NCBI RefSeq assembly: GCF_000340215.1 | Contig: NW_006921532.1 | Location: 1,715,337-1,779,336, forward strand | Direction: 5' to 3' | Length of the DNA stretch: 64,000 nucleotides | DNA from: Pseudocercospora fijiensis CIRAD86 | Taxonomy: Eukaryota > Ascomycota > Dothideomycetes > Mycosphaerellales > Mycosphaerellaceae | Shown: piece by piece, positions 1 to 11,689 of the stretch | How positions within the stretch are numbered: the stretch's first letter is position 1 | Layout of the letters: each line of letters opens with the position of its first letter | Notes under the pieces: model-generated | Seen by the model: the letters and a program-made list of their open reading frames with translations, nothing else | Database searches by the model: none | What the model was told of the DNA's origin: nothing | Program-made: the position numbers and the translations under genes

Positions 1-820
1 AAACCCTGGCCGTGCCGATATCCAGCCAAAGTTTAATGGTTTTCTTTTTGCGCTTGGTATGCTTCGTGACCAGAGTGCCATTCTGCAAGATTTTCGAGAC
101 AGCCGGTGCAATGCCGCCTTCGAAATTGTTTGTGCTGTTGTGCAAGAAAATGATGGGTCTGCCAACGCTGATGCCCAGAGCATTGCTACGACCAATGTAA
201 TTAGGAAACGGAACTTCGTCTAGCACTTCATCGGTGGTGCTGTCCAGGTCCAGGTCGGAAACATCCTGGAACTCAGAAGCGCCATTGCTGTCGCTTCGTC
301 TTCGCATCAAGACTGGTCCAGCACTTTGTTCGCGCATGCGTAACGAATGGTTCGTTGACGCACGGCGACGGAGTTTGTTGTGTGCGCCACGCGAGATGCG
401 ACGTATTATACCAGGTCCGCCAGGAGTTCTGCCGACGGACATAGCTTCTGTCATTGCACCAGGTGGACCAGCTCGCGTATGCGGGGAGGGAGATCGTTCC
501 GAGAAAGTCCTTTCGGACCAGCCTCGGCGGGCCATCAAAGACGGCGAGGTGTAGCTCTTGGGCGACATATTTGATTCTGGCAAAGAGTCCTGAGAGACAG
601 AATGTTGCGTTCTTATGTCATAGAGCTGGTTGGACGAGCTGCGAGTTTTGAGGGAAGCACTCATGGCATTGCGTGTAGCAGCCATGGTTGTAACTACAAC
701 GTTATTGATAGATGAAGAAGGGCATTTAGAAGCGACTTGCGTTTTGGGAGTGGATCCAGCCGCAGATGCACCAGATGCCTCGAAGGCATTGGGGGCGTCT
801 TGTTCCGAGGGCAGGTTCAT
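1..820 (-). CDS. Phosphatidylinositol-specific phospholipase C, N-terminal part (runs off left edge)
   Basis: One uninterrupted minus-strand reading frame runs from an ATG at 818-820 to the left edge (273 codons), so only the N-terminus is present. The first ~150 residues are Ser/Thr/Pro-rich and look disordered. Next come a basic stretch (RRRASTNHSLRMREQ, about residue 160), the motif PVLMRRRSDS and an acidic DLDLD segment. At the edge is a lysine-rich segment, GTLVTKHTKRKKKTIKLWLD, which resembles the first strands of the PH-like domain of fungal PI-PLC proteins. If so, the missing part would hold EF-hand, catalytic X/Y and C2 domains, and the enzyme would hydrolyse PIP2 to IP3 and diacylglycerol at the plasma membrane. 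The identification rests on recalled family motifs in the non-catalytic region, so the function is less certain than the coding call. The start is the first in-frame ATG; the frame stays open a little further upstream without another convincing start. Confidence 0.62.
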   Translation of the reverse strand, partial: MNLPSEQDAPNAFEASGASAAGSTPKTQVASKCPSSSINNVVVTTMAATRNAMSASLKTRSSSNQLYDIRTQHSVSQDSLPESNMSPKSYTSPSLMARRGWSERTFSERSPSPHTRAGPPGAMTEAMSVGRTPGGPGIIRRISRGAHNKLRRRASTNHSLRMREQSAGPVLMRRRSDSNGASEFQDVSDLDLDSTTDEVLDEVPFPNYIGRSNALGISVGRPIIFLHNSTNNFEGGIAPAVSKILQNGTLVTKHTKRKKKTIKLWLDIGTARV

Positions 821-1640
821 GGTAGTATCATGCAGACAAAGGAGGTAGGGAGAGCTAATCGATTCGACTGCGCCTGCGCATGGTGACCTCGAACAAATAA
901 CGACGCCTATTGGGAATGTAGCACAAGGAGAGTCGGCCGGTGAGGACTCGGTGGTCTAAGGAGCAAGAGCTGGCCGAGCCGGGACGCTGTAGCCGGTTTG
1001 GACGAAAGTCGAAACTTGGGTGCCGCAGTCGGGGTTGGCAGTATAGTTCGCCCTGACTGTGAAATGCTGTATTGCCGTTTGATGGTTTCACTCGATCTCC
1101 ACGCTCCACGTGCTCTCGGGCCTTTTGCGATTCAATGCTGATCGGATGCGATGTCCACCTCAGTGCTGGAGGGCGTGGGCGTGGGTGTGCCTGTATGTTG
1201 CGCGCAGCGCGGAAGAGGAGCCTGCCTCGCGTTTGATGCGCCTGCCTTTGGAGAGGGTGGCCGAAGGTGCCACGGGTAGGAGCTGGACAGCTGCAGCAGC
1301 GCGCTGGGGTTGTCGCTATCTTTGCCTATCACTCCTGCGCCAGGCAGGTGGACAGAAACTCGGCAAATGCCAAGCTGTCCTGGGCGGTCCGCAGGTCGCT
1401 GCACTGCGCTGCACTGCACTGCGCCGCGCCGGAACTCCAGATGTGCAGACGTGTGCAATGCAGGGCAATTTGGAACAGGAACAGCGTGCGGCAGCAAGGC
1501 TGAAAGTGCGCGGTGGGGTGCTTTAGCTTGATGATGTCGAGGAAGGAATGTAGTTCGAGCGGCTGCTGCGACGTGCCAGTGTGTGAGGGTAATTGCAGCT
1601 GGCGTTGAATTCAGCTTGTGTCGCGTCGTGCAGCGGCGTA

Positions 1641-1663
1641 GGGCGAGGGCGAGGGCGAGGGCG
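1641..1663. repeat. GGGCGA hexanucleotide microsatellite
   Basis: Just under four tandem copies of a GGGCGA unit, in the intergenic region upstream of the PLC-like gene. Its translation explains part of the Ser/Pro/Ala-rich spurious ORFs called here. Confidence 0.8.
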
Positions 1664-1894
1664 GACGGGGCGAGGATGGGGATGGAAAGGAAGGAGTGAC
1701 TGGCGACCGTGGTTGGTGTCGTGTGGATGAAATAGAAGTGCCTTGTGGGCTCAGAAAAGGTTCCCAGCAGGCAGCGGACAGTGGACAGGGAGACACGGGC
1801 GTCCAAGGAGAGGGAGTGTCGATCGCCCGTCAGAGCAAATCCAATATTCTAACCTAAATTGAGAACCCTGCGCTCGCGAGTCGCGACGAAGACC

Positions 1895-1896
<2 letters not shown>

Positions 1897-1926
<30 letters not shown>
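1897..1926. repeat. (CTG)10 trinucleotide microsatellite
   Basis: Ten uninterrupted CTG units (CAG on the other strand), about 1.1 kb upstream of the PLC-like start codon. It produces a poly-Cys or poly-Ala/Ser run in overlapping spurious ORFs. No coding context is evident. Confidence 0.9.
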
Positions 1927-1927
<1 letters not shown>

Positions 1928-2391
1928 ACGGGGCTGCGGTGTGCTCCTGCGAGCGAGCCGTGCGGTGCAGAGCGTGGACGTCAACGTGAATCCTGCTGGC
2001 AGTGCGCCGCGCCGCGCCGCGCCCTGCTGCAGACAACAACAACAGATGACTCTACATTCCCGACGCTTCCTGTTTGATGCTTGCCGCTCGCCTGGCTGCG
2101 TCTGCTCAAAACCCGAGCAGGGAGGTCCGCGCCGCGCTAGACGATTTCTCAGGTACTGCCCGCTAGCGCCCGCTCCATCGTAAGACGCTCTTTCCATGGA
2201 CGGAGCCCGCCCCACTAATACACAGAGTGGAGAGTCTCAGGACGTCATCGCCTTTCCCACCTGCCGAACGACGGCGCTCACACCGTTTCGGCTGACTGTT
2301 TCGCTCCCAGTCGCCCTCTCAACTACCGCGGGTGCTGCTATTGCGGCCACAATCTCTCAGACGATGCGCTGGCACCCTGTCCTCCAAGCAA

Positions 2392-2392
<1 letters not shown>

Positions 2393-2422
<30 letters not shown>
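2393..2422. repeat. (GCGCCC)5 hexanucleotide microsatellite
   Basis: Five tandem copies of a GCGCCC unit in non-coding sequence. It is read as Arg-Pro or Arg-Ala dipeptide runs in the spurious ORFs that overlap it. Confidence 0.85.
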
Positions 2423-5400
2423 ATTCCCTCCTGTCACGAGGCTCTCATGCATGCTGGACTGCCTGCAGCTGCAGCTCGGTGGTGATGATGGTTCGCCTTG
2501 ACAGCCCAACGCCGCAGTGTTCCGGCCAGACGGCGCCACTACCAGCAGAGCTCAGAGACCGTCATCAGCAAAGGATACGGAGCGGTAGCGGTAGCAGTGG
2601 TACCTCGAGTGTCCCTTGGCTTGGCGAGACCACCTCCTCAGTCCAGTCGTGATCCTTTGCTTGGTGCGCACTGGGCATTCATGCCGGCCGGCCGCCATCT
2701 CGCATTCTGCTTGCCGTCTTTCATGATTTGCGCGACACCGTCATGCCCAATGCTTGCGACGCTATATTACGCCGCTGTGCACCATTCCATCCTCATGCAA
2801 TTCCTGTGAACAGGGGAGTGCTGTTGCGCACATACACCCTCAATCTCCCACGTGAGAAGCTGCTGCTGTAAATTCAATAGTGCGGTCATCATGCTTTTTC
2901 GCAAGGAACTGCGTTCTGGAACAGCCCAACCCTCCCCCCGGTGCCGTGCCGAAGCCGTGGGAGAGTCTTATCAACACCAGACTGTGACCTCACGCTTCTT
3001 CTCAACAACCACCCAGCGCACTCTCATTAATAATTCTTCCCCGTCAGCTTGCGATACCCGGTATTGCCCAGATCAGCAGCTTCTCGTTACCCGGCCAAAC
3101 ATCCTTCGCTTTCTTGGCACGACGCAGCACAATGCGGAATGAAATAGAACGATCGGCTTCCAGTAGTATGCTTCTGCAGGGATACGGTAGTGGTCATCTC
3201 CATACCCTAAAACCGTACCATATGCCCGCGGAGCAAGGGTTTCGATGCAGAAATTAGTGTTGTGCCTCCACCGTGGGTGCGAGTAGGGGTGGAGTCCACC
3301 AAGCTGTGGATGGTGTACACGCCCTGTAACACACTGATGTATGAGGATCCTATCAACGAGAACTTAATCTGCCAAAACAATTCGTAAAGCCAGCTTTGCA
3401 GAGATAACAGTATGATACGTGACGTGGTCACACCGGAGTTGGGCGATACGGTCGCTGCTGTCTCAGGGCCTTGCTCTGCTCGCTGGTCCATTGGGTCCAT
3501 GACCAAACAGCGACTCTCTGCCCATGCTCACTCGAGAAGTCACGCGTCTTTGCGTGGTTGGCGGTGTGATTAGGTTGCTGCCCTAGCCCTATACGTTTTC
3601 ATCAGCCTCCAAGCAATGGAGCATCATGGCATGTCATTCACCGAGAGGTGGGAGCATCGGGTGATTGGACAGCATTGCCCGCCAAAACACGACACAGCAC
3701 CATGTGTTCTTGTGCTTTCCTCGGCGCACTTCAATCTAAACGATGCGCGAGGCCAATGCGTACACCACCAGACCACTAGCAACGCACCACCACCACGCCT
3801 TCAGGATGATTCGCAATACGGCACTGCACGCTTGCGAGAGATTGCTTCGCTAGGGCCTGCACGCCATAAAGCGAGCTGCGAGGCCTGCGAGCTCGCGCAG
3901 TCGTCTGCATCCGATGCGCTGGTACGAATCAGAATTCGAGCTGGTGTATATCTGTACATGCAGGACGCGACGACATCCGAGCAGGTACCACTCGAACCGA
4001 TTCAAGGGTCAGCGTGGTAACCAAACAAGGGACGTCGTGAGGCTGATGATCTCCAGACAAGATATGCACAGAATCTTCTTCGAAAGCACGACCCTTGTCG
4101 CGAAGCGCACGCGCACGGAAAACATCGCGAAACCTCTCCAGGGCTGCTTGTGCGCTGCAGCCCGGCACGGCCATGATGACAGGTTTCAACGTTCGTGTTT
4201 CGCGTACAGGACTGCAAGGACGAGGCGAGACGACTGCTGTCGCTCTCGTCGCAGACCGCTCAACGTCCCGGAACCTGATGATGATGTGATGTGACTCTTC
4301 CTGAAATCCTGCTTGTCAGCTGGCTGACCGCGTGACCCGGCTCGAAAGAGGTCGAAAATTGAAATCCCGCCAGGATGCCTTCTTCATTGCATGCATTTGA
4401 GAAGCCAAGAATGGGCTGGCCGACATCCGGACCGCTGCGACATTCACCATGTCCGCCAATACAGAAGAGTATCTTGAAGGCAACGCTCGCGGGCCACGCG
4501 CCCAAGTTTGCCTCGGCCAGAAACTGCGTTTGCCTCGTACAGCTTCAGTTGCAGCTATAAGACCGAGATGTCTGCATGCGGCGCGGCGCCTGGGCATTGC
4601 ATACTTGGTCCGCCCTCATCATCTCAAGAGCGATTTGCTGTATCTACGATCGAGGATGCTGTGAGCCTCTGAAGTGCTACAAACCTCGCGTGAAGATTAC
4701 GGTGGACCAATTAGGCTCGGCTACCTATATCATTGACAGGCGGCCACACGCATTTGAGCTCTCATCAGCATGCACGTCGTCGGGCATGTCGCACGACATC
4801 TCTGAGGGCAGCGAAATGCACCTCGTGATTCAAATCATTGGCCTGGCATATGCATTCATCTGAATGATGTTAACAGGCACTCTGGCCACAAATCTGGAAG
4901 CGAAGAGATCGAGATCTTGATGCACTGAGCTTTTCGTCGCACCTCGTCTCTAGGTCCAGTTCTGTCCAAAGCTTTGGGCAGAAGTCTGCCACGATGAATC
5001 CGGGATCTGCCTCATGGAAGCCTTCACACCGCAGTCACAGGATCAATGCGATCGTTTCCTGATCTCATGCTCGAGCAATCGCGAAACGTTGCTTTTGCCG
5101 GGTTGCCTTCACCGCTGGCAGTCCTCGATGCTGACCTTGAGGCCACTCGGATTGACACTGAACAGCTCGCTAAGCATCAGTCCATGCTCGTCTCAGGTAG
5201 AGTCTGTCCAACTGCTCGCTTGCGGGTTGTTCCTATGGTATACTCCTTGGTCCCATTTGTCCTGTGTGGTCGTCTGATTGCTAACATTCGTAGGCAATGG
5301 TGCTCCCTCGACTCTGTAGGTTTGCTCCGCTACACTGGCGTCTCGACATCTCGGCCCGCTATACGGCACGCTATGCCTGACTAGCGCAAGTAGCTGCACT

Positions 5401-5557
5401 AAATCAGTGAGCGGGACGACGAGCTCGGCTGCACGAGACGTTTGTCGAAATGGTGCTTCGAGCAAATATCTCATGCCATTCCAGTAGGAGACTTAACACG
5501 AGTCAGAAACGTAAAAACTGCTAGCTCAAGTGCAAGCCGGATGGATATCATGACACA

Positions 5558-5609
5558 CCTCGAGACTAAACCGAGCCCCAGCTACCCGCCCGAGCCCCAG
5601 CATAACCCG
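5558..5609 (+). repeat. MULE terminal inverted repeat, left
   Basis: Fifty-two bases that match the reverse complement of 29748-29799, except for two C-to-T differences of the RIP type in the other copy. Weaker similarity extends outward to 5527. Confidence 0.88.
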
Positions 5610-6591
5610 AGATTACGAGATCGGCTGTTCCATACAAAATCGCGTATAGAAGCGGATAATCGCGTCGCTGCAGCCCCTCCGCCCGGGCAACTACTACTAT
5701 ACTGCTGCTAGCAGCTATAAAGCTAAAGTTTGTTAGCAAATTAGTAGTATAGCAAAATTCAAGGTATTATTAGTTGTTAGCTATCTACTTAGGTCTAAGC
5801 GGATTGCGACCTGCCGCCTTATAACTACGCGAAGCTATATATACTAGCTTATATTAGTCTCTTAGTTACTAACTAGCCTACTGCTATATATAATACTACT
5901 ACTAAGTAAACTAATAGTACTATTACTGCAGTACCTAGTAATAAAGTAGCCGCCCTATTAGCTATATAAGCGACTATTATTATTAGTACTAGTATTGTTG
6001 CTAAGCAGCCTATCGTTATTATTGCTTATATAATGCCGCCTGCTAGCGGCTACTATTAGCTTATTACCTCGCTCGCTCTTCTTCCGCCTATAAACGTTAG
6101 TTCTTACGTACTCGTAGGTCTTTAATCTCTCGGCGAAGTAGATCTAGCTTAGAAGGTAGCTCCGGAGCGACTAGAAGTAATAATAAAGGCTTAACTCGTA
6201 GATTATAACACTTAAAGCTAGCTAGATAGCAAGCGGAGCTATATAGTCGATTAGCCTTCTAGTAAGGGTATTATTAAATACGGTATTAGCTCTTTACGTA
6301 CTTATAGTAGTTAGCAACCGTAGTACGAAGTTATATAAGAGATATACCTAGTTCTAAGGCAAAGTCGACTGTTCTAGCCGTTAGAGTCTTCCGCTTCTTA
6401 GTTACTATAACCTTATTTAAGTCGTCTAATTCTTAAGAGTCGAGCCGTTACTATACGCTTTATAGTATATAATATCGCTCCGCTAGTAAGAGGTTTACGG
6501 TTGCTATAGATTACTTCTAGTTCTCGTAGATTGTACGTTCTACGGAAGTTAATTAACTAGTACTTATAGAAGTAGCTCGGCAATAGTATAG

Positions 6592-6937
6592 TATTACGGT
6601 TACTCGCGACAGATCGTTAAGTAACTTCTTATTACGTGCAAGCCGAGGCTTCTTTAGAGAGGCTAATATAAGCGGAAGGCAGAGACAGAATAATTAGTAT
6701 AAAGGTAATTCCAATTAGTAAGTAGGTAATATAAGTTAAACGCCTCGAGCTATAAGGGCATTCCGGCGTTCCTAAATACAAAGGAGATATCTTATCTATA
6801 GTCGTAAGCGACGTAAGCGACGCTATCGCTCTCGACCGCTCCTATCGCTCCTAGTAAGATAGAGCGATAGCTTAGCCTACTAGTCTTAGCGTCGCTCTAA
6901 GATTATATAAGGACTCTAACTAATTAGATCCGTAATA
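6592..6937 (-). repeat. LTR of element A (3' LTR)
   Basis: 346 bp, colinear with 20154-20499. Visible differences are C/T or G/A transitions, and its terminal TG/CA are mutated to TA/TA. Confidence 0.93.
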
Positions 6938-7082
6938 CTATCCCCTTCCTTAAGCGGAATAGTCCCTTATTCCGGGACTTTCTAATTCTAACTTCTTTGT
7001 TATACTAAAGTTATCTAAGGATTTGTCTTCTTGCTAGCGTAAGGAAAATATCGCAAATAATATCCTCGCTAATTGCCTCGAA

Positions 7083-7500
7083 ATGCCGATCCGCTACTTT
7101 TATTACAAACAGGCCGGTAAACCCTATAAAGTCGATCTTCGTTCCGGTCGCTACTCCGAGTGCGCCCTATACGGCTAGTCCTATAATATACAAGTTACTC
7201 GTATAGAGTATAAAAAAATCCGGAAGGCGCGCCTAAAGATAGCTAAAGATCTCGAAGCGGCCGAAGAGGAGGAGGACCTCCTTACGCGGAAGCTTTTCGA
7301 GTATCGCGTAAAGGTCCGTCGCTTACGTAAGTCGCTATATATAAAGGAGGATCGGGAGATACAAGCTCTTAAGGTAGAGGAAGCCTCTATTTAATAGGCG
7401 GAGGAGCTCGAAAGAGAGCTAGGCTCTTCGCTTATAGAGCCGATAATATTCTCGTTACCTACTAACGAGCCGTTTCCCCTAGATAGCCGATTATAGATGT
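7083..7500 (+). pseudogene. Antisense ORF of element A: degraded Zn2Cys6-like cluster plus coiled coil
   Basis: A plus-strand frame, opposite to gag-pol, starts with ATG at 7083 between the chromodomain end and the 3' LTR. It keeps residues at the spacing (C/Y)-x2-(C/Y)-x6-(C/Y)-x8-(C/Y)-x2-C-x6-(C/Y), where Y codons are TAC/TAT as expected for mutated TGC/TGT. That is the spacing of a fungal Zn(II)2Cys6 binuclear cluster. After one TAG (7176-7178) the frame continues through a strongly charged, Leu/Arg/Glu-rich segment, probably a coiled coil (DLEAAEEEEDLLTRKLFEYR, then VKVRRLRKSL). It stops being readable near 7500. The cluster assignment assumes Y came from C at five positions, which is inference. 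Confidence 0.55.
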
Positions 7501-10500
7501 CGCCTTATAACTAGAGTCGTCTAGATAGGACATCCTAGCCTGTCTCTGAAATCCCTAGTAGGAGTACCGAGAGTCTAGTATTCTAAAGGTATATATTTTT
7601 AATGTTTCCTATTTATTTTATCTTCTAGCTAGTTAGTCTAGTAGTATAATTCTTAGCTATAAAAGATATAGTTGCTAGGTACGCTATTAGAGTCCCCGCT
7701 CCTCGAGCTATACTGCCCTAAGTCGTTAAGAACTCTAAGGCGCTATAATCGATAGGGTCTAAGAGGTCGTAGGTTTAATTCCTATACTAGTTATTTCTTT
7801 TTTGTCCGGTTTTAATATTTTTTGATTATCTGCTAACAGTTCTGCAGGTTTTCTTTTAGTTCCTAGGTGTTTTCTAAATGTAGGTATCCTTTCTATTTAA
7901 TAAGGTATTTCTAACCTTGCTAATCTAGGATTTCCTCGACTTTAAACTTATTTTCTTCCTTAGGTTAGAAGTGAAATGTTTCTTAGTACGGTGTTTCGGC
8001 GTCTGTAGGTTCTAGTATAGAGATATAGAATACTAAGTAGATTTTCGCGTCGTCCGGTAGTTTGAGTCGGTAATTAACTAGTCCTTTAGGCTTATTAATC
8101 AAAAATAGCCCGACTTTAACGTAGTCTAGTTTCTTAGTCGATCTCCGGGTTTTTAGATTCTTTGTTAAGAGGTAGACCTTATCCCCCTTTTTTAGCTAAG
8201 GTGCTATTTTTCGTTTAGCATTGTATAGTCCCGTAATCTTTTCTTAAGACTCGGCAATTGCCCTTTGCAATTCTTTATATACCTGCTTTAAGTCTTCTAA
8301 AGCGACTATCGCTTTATCCGCGTATAGATATTATAAATACTGTTCCCCGAACAGCTACGGATGTTTCCTAAAATTAGCGAAGAATAGTGTCTCTTCCGTA
8401 GTCTTAGATTGTTAGTTGTTTAGTGCAAGTTGTGCTATAGGCAATAGCGATGCCTAATTGTTTTGTACGTAATTAACGTAGTGCCGTAAGTATACCTCTA
8501 AGGCCTAATTCTTAACTTCCGTTTAGCCGTCTATCTATAGATAGTATACCGTTAATAGCTTGTACTTAATTCTAAGTGTCGCTGTAAGCGTCTTCTAGTA
8601 GTTTAATATAAAGAGCTTGTCTCTATCCGTAATATAGGTCTTTAGAAATCCGTAGTATCGTATAAGTCTATCTAGTACGAGGTATCCGAGTTGCTCTACC
8701 GTACTTGCTTCGTTAGTAGGAATAAAGTATGTATATTTCGTAAGCCTATCGACTATAACAAGTATTATATCGTAGCTATATCCTATAACCGGATCCTTAG
8801 ACTTCGGTAGTTTCGTAATAAAGTCTATTGTAACTTCGTCCTATAGTTTATCTAGTAGCGTCCTAAATTGGATATGTCTATATCTAGCGTGTCTATTAGC
8901 CTTGTTACGCTAACATTGTAGACATTTCTTAATATATTCTAGAACTCGTTATCGTATGTATAGGAATCCGAAGCTTCGCTTAACTAGTTCTATTGTTTTT
9001 GAAACTCTAGGGTGTCTATTTTCTAGTCCGTCGTAGTATTGTCGTATACACTCCGTAACTCGTTCCTTAGGTACTTAGTATTTCCTATATTCGATTAGAA
9101 ACTGTTCTTCTATATCCTAAAGAACTCGTATAATATAGTTAAATTCTTTTGTATTAGTACTAAGGCTTCCGTCTTAGTTTGCTTTTAATATCTGCTACTA
9201 TACTAGTTCGTAACCCTCTATATAGTCGCTACGGCGGCTTAGTGCGTCGGCTCGTCTGTTCTCGCGTCCTAAGGTATAGCGGATTTCGAACTTATACTGT
9301 CCTAGTAGCTCCGACTAGCGGGCCTATCTTCGGGTTAGTACTTTAGTCGTAGTAAAGTAAGTTAGATTCTTATAATTAGAAAGAATCGTAAGACTTAGTG
9401 CTCCTTCCGCGTATACTCGCTAGTGTTATAGTAATGCAACTATTGCAAGTAGCTCCTTATTATAGATGTCGTAGTTCTATTCCGCGGGTAACATCTTTCT
9501 CGAGTAATAGGCTACCGGGTATCGTTTCCCGTTATGCTCCTATATAAGGCATACTCCTATAGCCCTATCCGACGCGTCTGTTTCTATCTAGACCGCCTTA
9601 TTCCTATCGAATAATCGTAGCGTTAGCGTAGAAACGCATTGCTTCTTTAGCTACCTAAACGCTTCGTCTTCCTTCGTGCTTTAGTTCTATTTCTTGTCTT
9701 TCTTTATAAGCTCCGTAAGGGGTGCCGCTATCTTAGAGTAGCCCTCGATGAATTTTCTGTTATAGTTAGCTAATCCTAGGAATAATTGTACGTCTTTAAC
9801 GCATATAGGCGTTAGCTATTCCTATATTAACTTAGTTTTTTCTAGATCGATCCTAATTCCTATAGTGCTAATAATAAATCCTAGGAATTTGACTTCCTTC
9901 TTATAGAATTCGCATTTCTTAGGTGCAGTCTTAAATCCTACTCGAGTAAATCGTTTAAAGACGTCCTATACTATTCGTATATAGTCCGCGAGAGCTCCCT
10001 TAGTATAGACTAAGATATCGTCTATATATGCGATAACGTATACGTCTAGAAGGTCTCAGAGGACTTCGTTTATAAGGTCTTAATATAACGCTAGGGCATT
10101 TGTAAGTCCTATAGGCATAACTAAGAATTCGTAAAGCCTATATCTTATTCGGAATGCTGTTATCTATTCGTATCTAGCTACTATACGTATTGCGTAAAAC
10201 GTATCGCGTAGGTTAATCTTCGTATACTAGTCTAATCTAGTTAATCGGTCTTGTATTTCTTCGATGTTCGGTAGTAGGTACCGATTCTTAATTATAATGT
10301 CGTTAAGTCGTCTAAAATCGACTACTAGCCGTCCTTCGTCTAATCCGGCTTTCGGAACGAACATTACTAGTAAGGCTACCGAGGATATCGACTTCCGTAT
10401 CTAGCCTTTTTCTAATTTCTCTTTTAGCTACTTATCTAGGGTTTTGAGCTCTTTCTTAAACATTGCGTATAAGGGTCCCTATAGAGGCTCTTTCCTAGGC

Positions 10501-10974
10501 AGCTAGGCTGTAAGTGTATCTTATAATCCTATAGTTAGTATTTAGGTAAGGCTGCCTTACCTCTCTCCTCTTTAAAGAGTCGTTTCTACTTACTATACTC
10601 TTTAGGAATGTCTAGGTCCGAGATTCTAGTTTCATTCTTCGATAGCGTATAACTTCTATCCTTCCCGTAATTATTATTATAACCCTCCTAACCTAACGGT
10701 AGTGTCGATCCGGATTGAATACGGTTCTCCGTAATTCCTATCGACGTAAACGTCTTACGAGTCGCCCTACGTTTGTTAATCTTATCTGCCTACGAACGCT
10801 GCCGCTATATAGGTTGAATGCCGATTATATAGTCGCATTCCTTAAATGTAAGTACTCCTTTTCTCTAGTCTACGACTGGGTTATGCTTTCTTAACTAAGG
10901 TATACCTAATACAATGTTATAACTAGCTATATTAGTAACATCTAAGACAATTTCCTCGTAGTGCTGTTAGATAG

Positions 10975-11282
10975 TGTAAGGAAATAGGTATATAGCAACG
11001 TATAGAACACCCTCTACTAATCTTAGTAGTAGATAGTAGAACTAAACCGTGCCTTTCTTAGAATAGGGCAGAGCGACTACTATTAACTAGGCCTAGCACG
11101 GATAGTATATCTGCCGTACCGGCTACCGAGTATGTCCGTACGAGTAATCGAGCATTACGCGTATACGCTAAGCAAGCTTATCGCTAGCGCGGCTGTATCG
11201 TACTATACGTAATAACATTATATAATTGTTATATAGGCTTGCTAAGGCAGGATAGGAGACTTTACTTACTTAGGTTCTTATA
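10975..11282 (-). repeat. LTR of element B (3' LTR)
   Basis: 308-bp repeat preceded by the TSD GATAG. Four copies of this LTR exist in the window. Confidence 0.95.
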
Positions 11283-11689
11283 ATTATCTCCTTCCCCCGG
11301 TATAGCTATCCTAGCTATAGGGCAATATAGTAAATTATACTATTTCTTATACTCTACGCTGTATATGCGTACCTTATACGTATCTATTACTACGCTATAG
11401 TTGCTAGGTACGTTACGATCTGCCTCGTAGTTGCTTGTTTGTTTATAGATTTAAAGCGCGGCTGCTTCTAGCACTAACTAGAAGTTGCCTAAATTTCTAA
11501 GAACGCGGTAGCTACGCGAGAACGTAAGCTATCCGAAAGCGAGGCGAGTATTTAAAGCATTCGAAGCCCGCTTAAAGACTTCTTCTTTTTCTAAGCGCTC
11601 CGAATACTACCCGCCTATCCCCCGCCTACTCCCCTCCTATACCTCCCTAGCATTACTTAAAGATTTTTCTTTTTTAAACATCTATCTAA

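Larger units (their letters stand above)
821..5526. other. Intergenic region between the PLC-like gene and the repeat block
   Basis: About 4.7 kb without a gene I can support. The first 1-2 kb lies upstream of the minus-strand gene ending at 820 and probably holds its promoter and 5' leader. It is GC-rich and low in complexity, with a (CTG)10 run and hexanucleotide repeats. Open frames here (for example 1132-1806 and 1751-2215 on minus, 3616-4020 on plus) have repeat-driven or shapeless translations and no recognisable domain. Base composition is normal and not RIP-like, so the left limit of the mutated block lies near 5.5-5.7 kb. Confidence 0.6.

Noticed and set aside
1132..1806. 224-codon minus-strand ORF upstream of the PLC-like gene
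   Set aside because: Its composition is driven by microsatellites and GC-rich low complexity; there is no domain, and overlapping ORFs in other frames are equally long.
1751..2215. 154-codon minus-strand ORF with poly-Ala
   Set aside because: It is explained by the (CTG)10 repeat, with no other support.
3616..4020. 134-codon plus-strand ORF
   Set aside because: No recognisable motif, no biased composition and no splice context.
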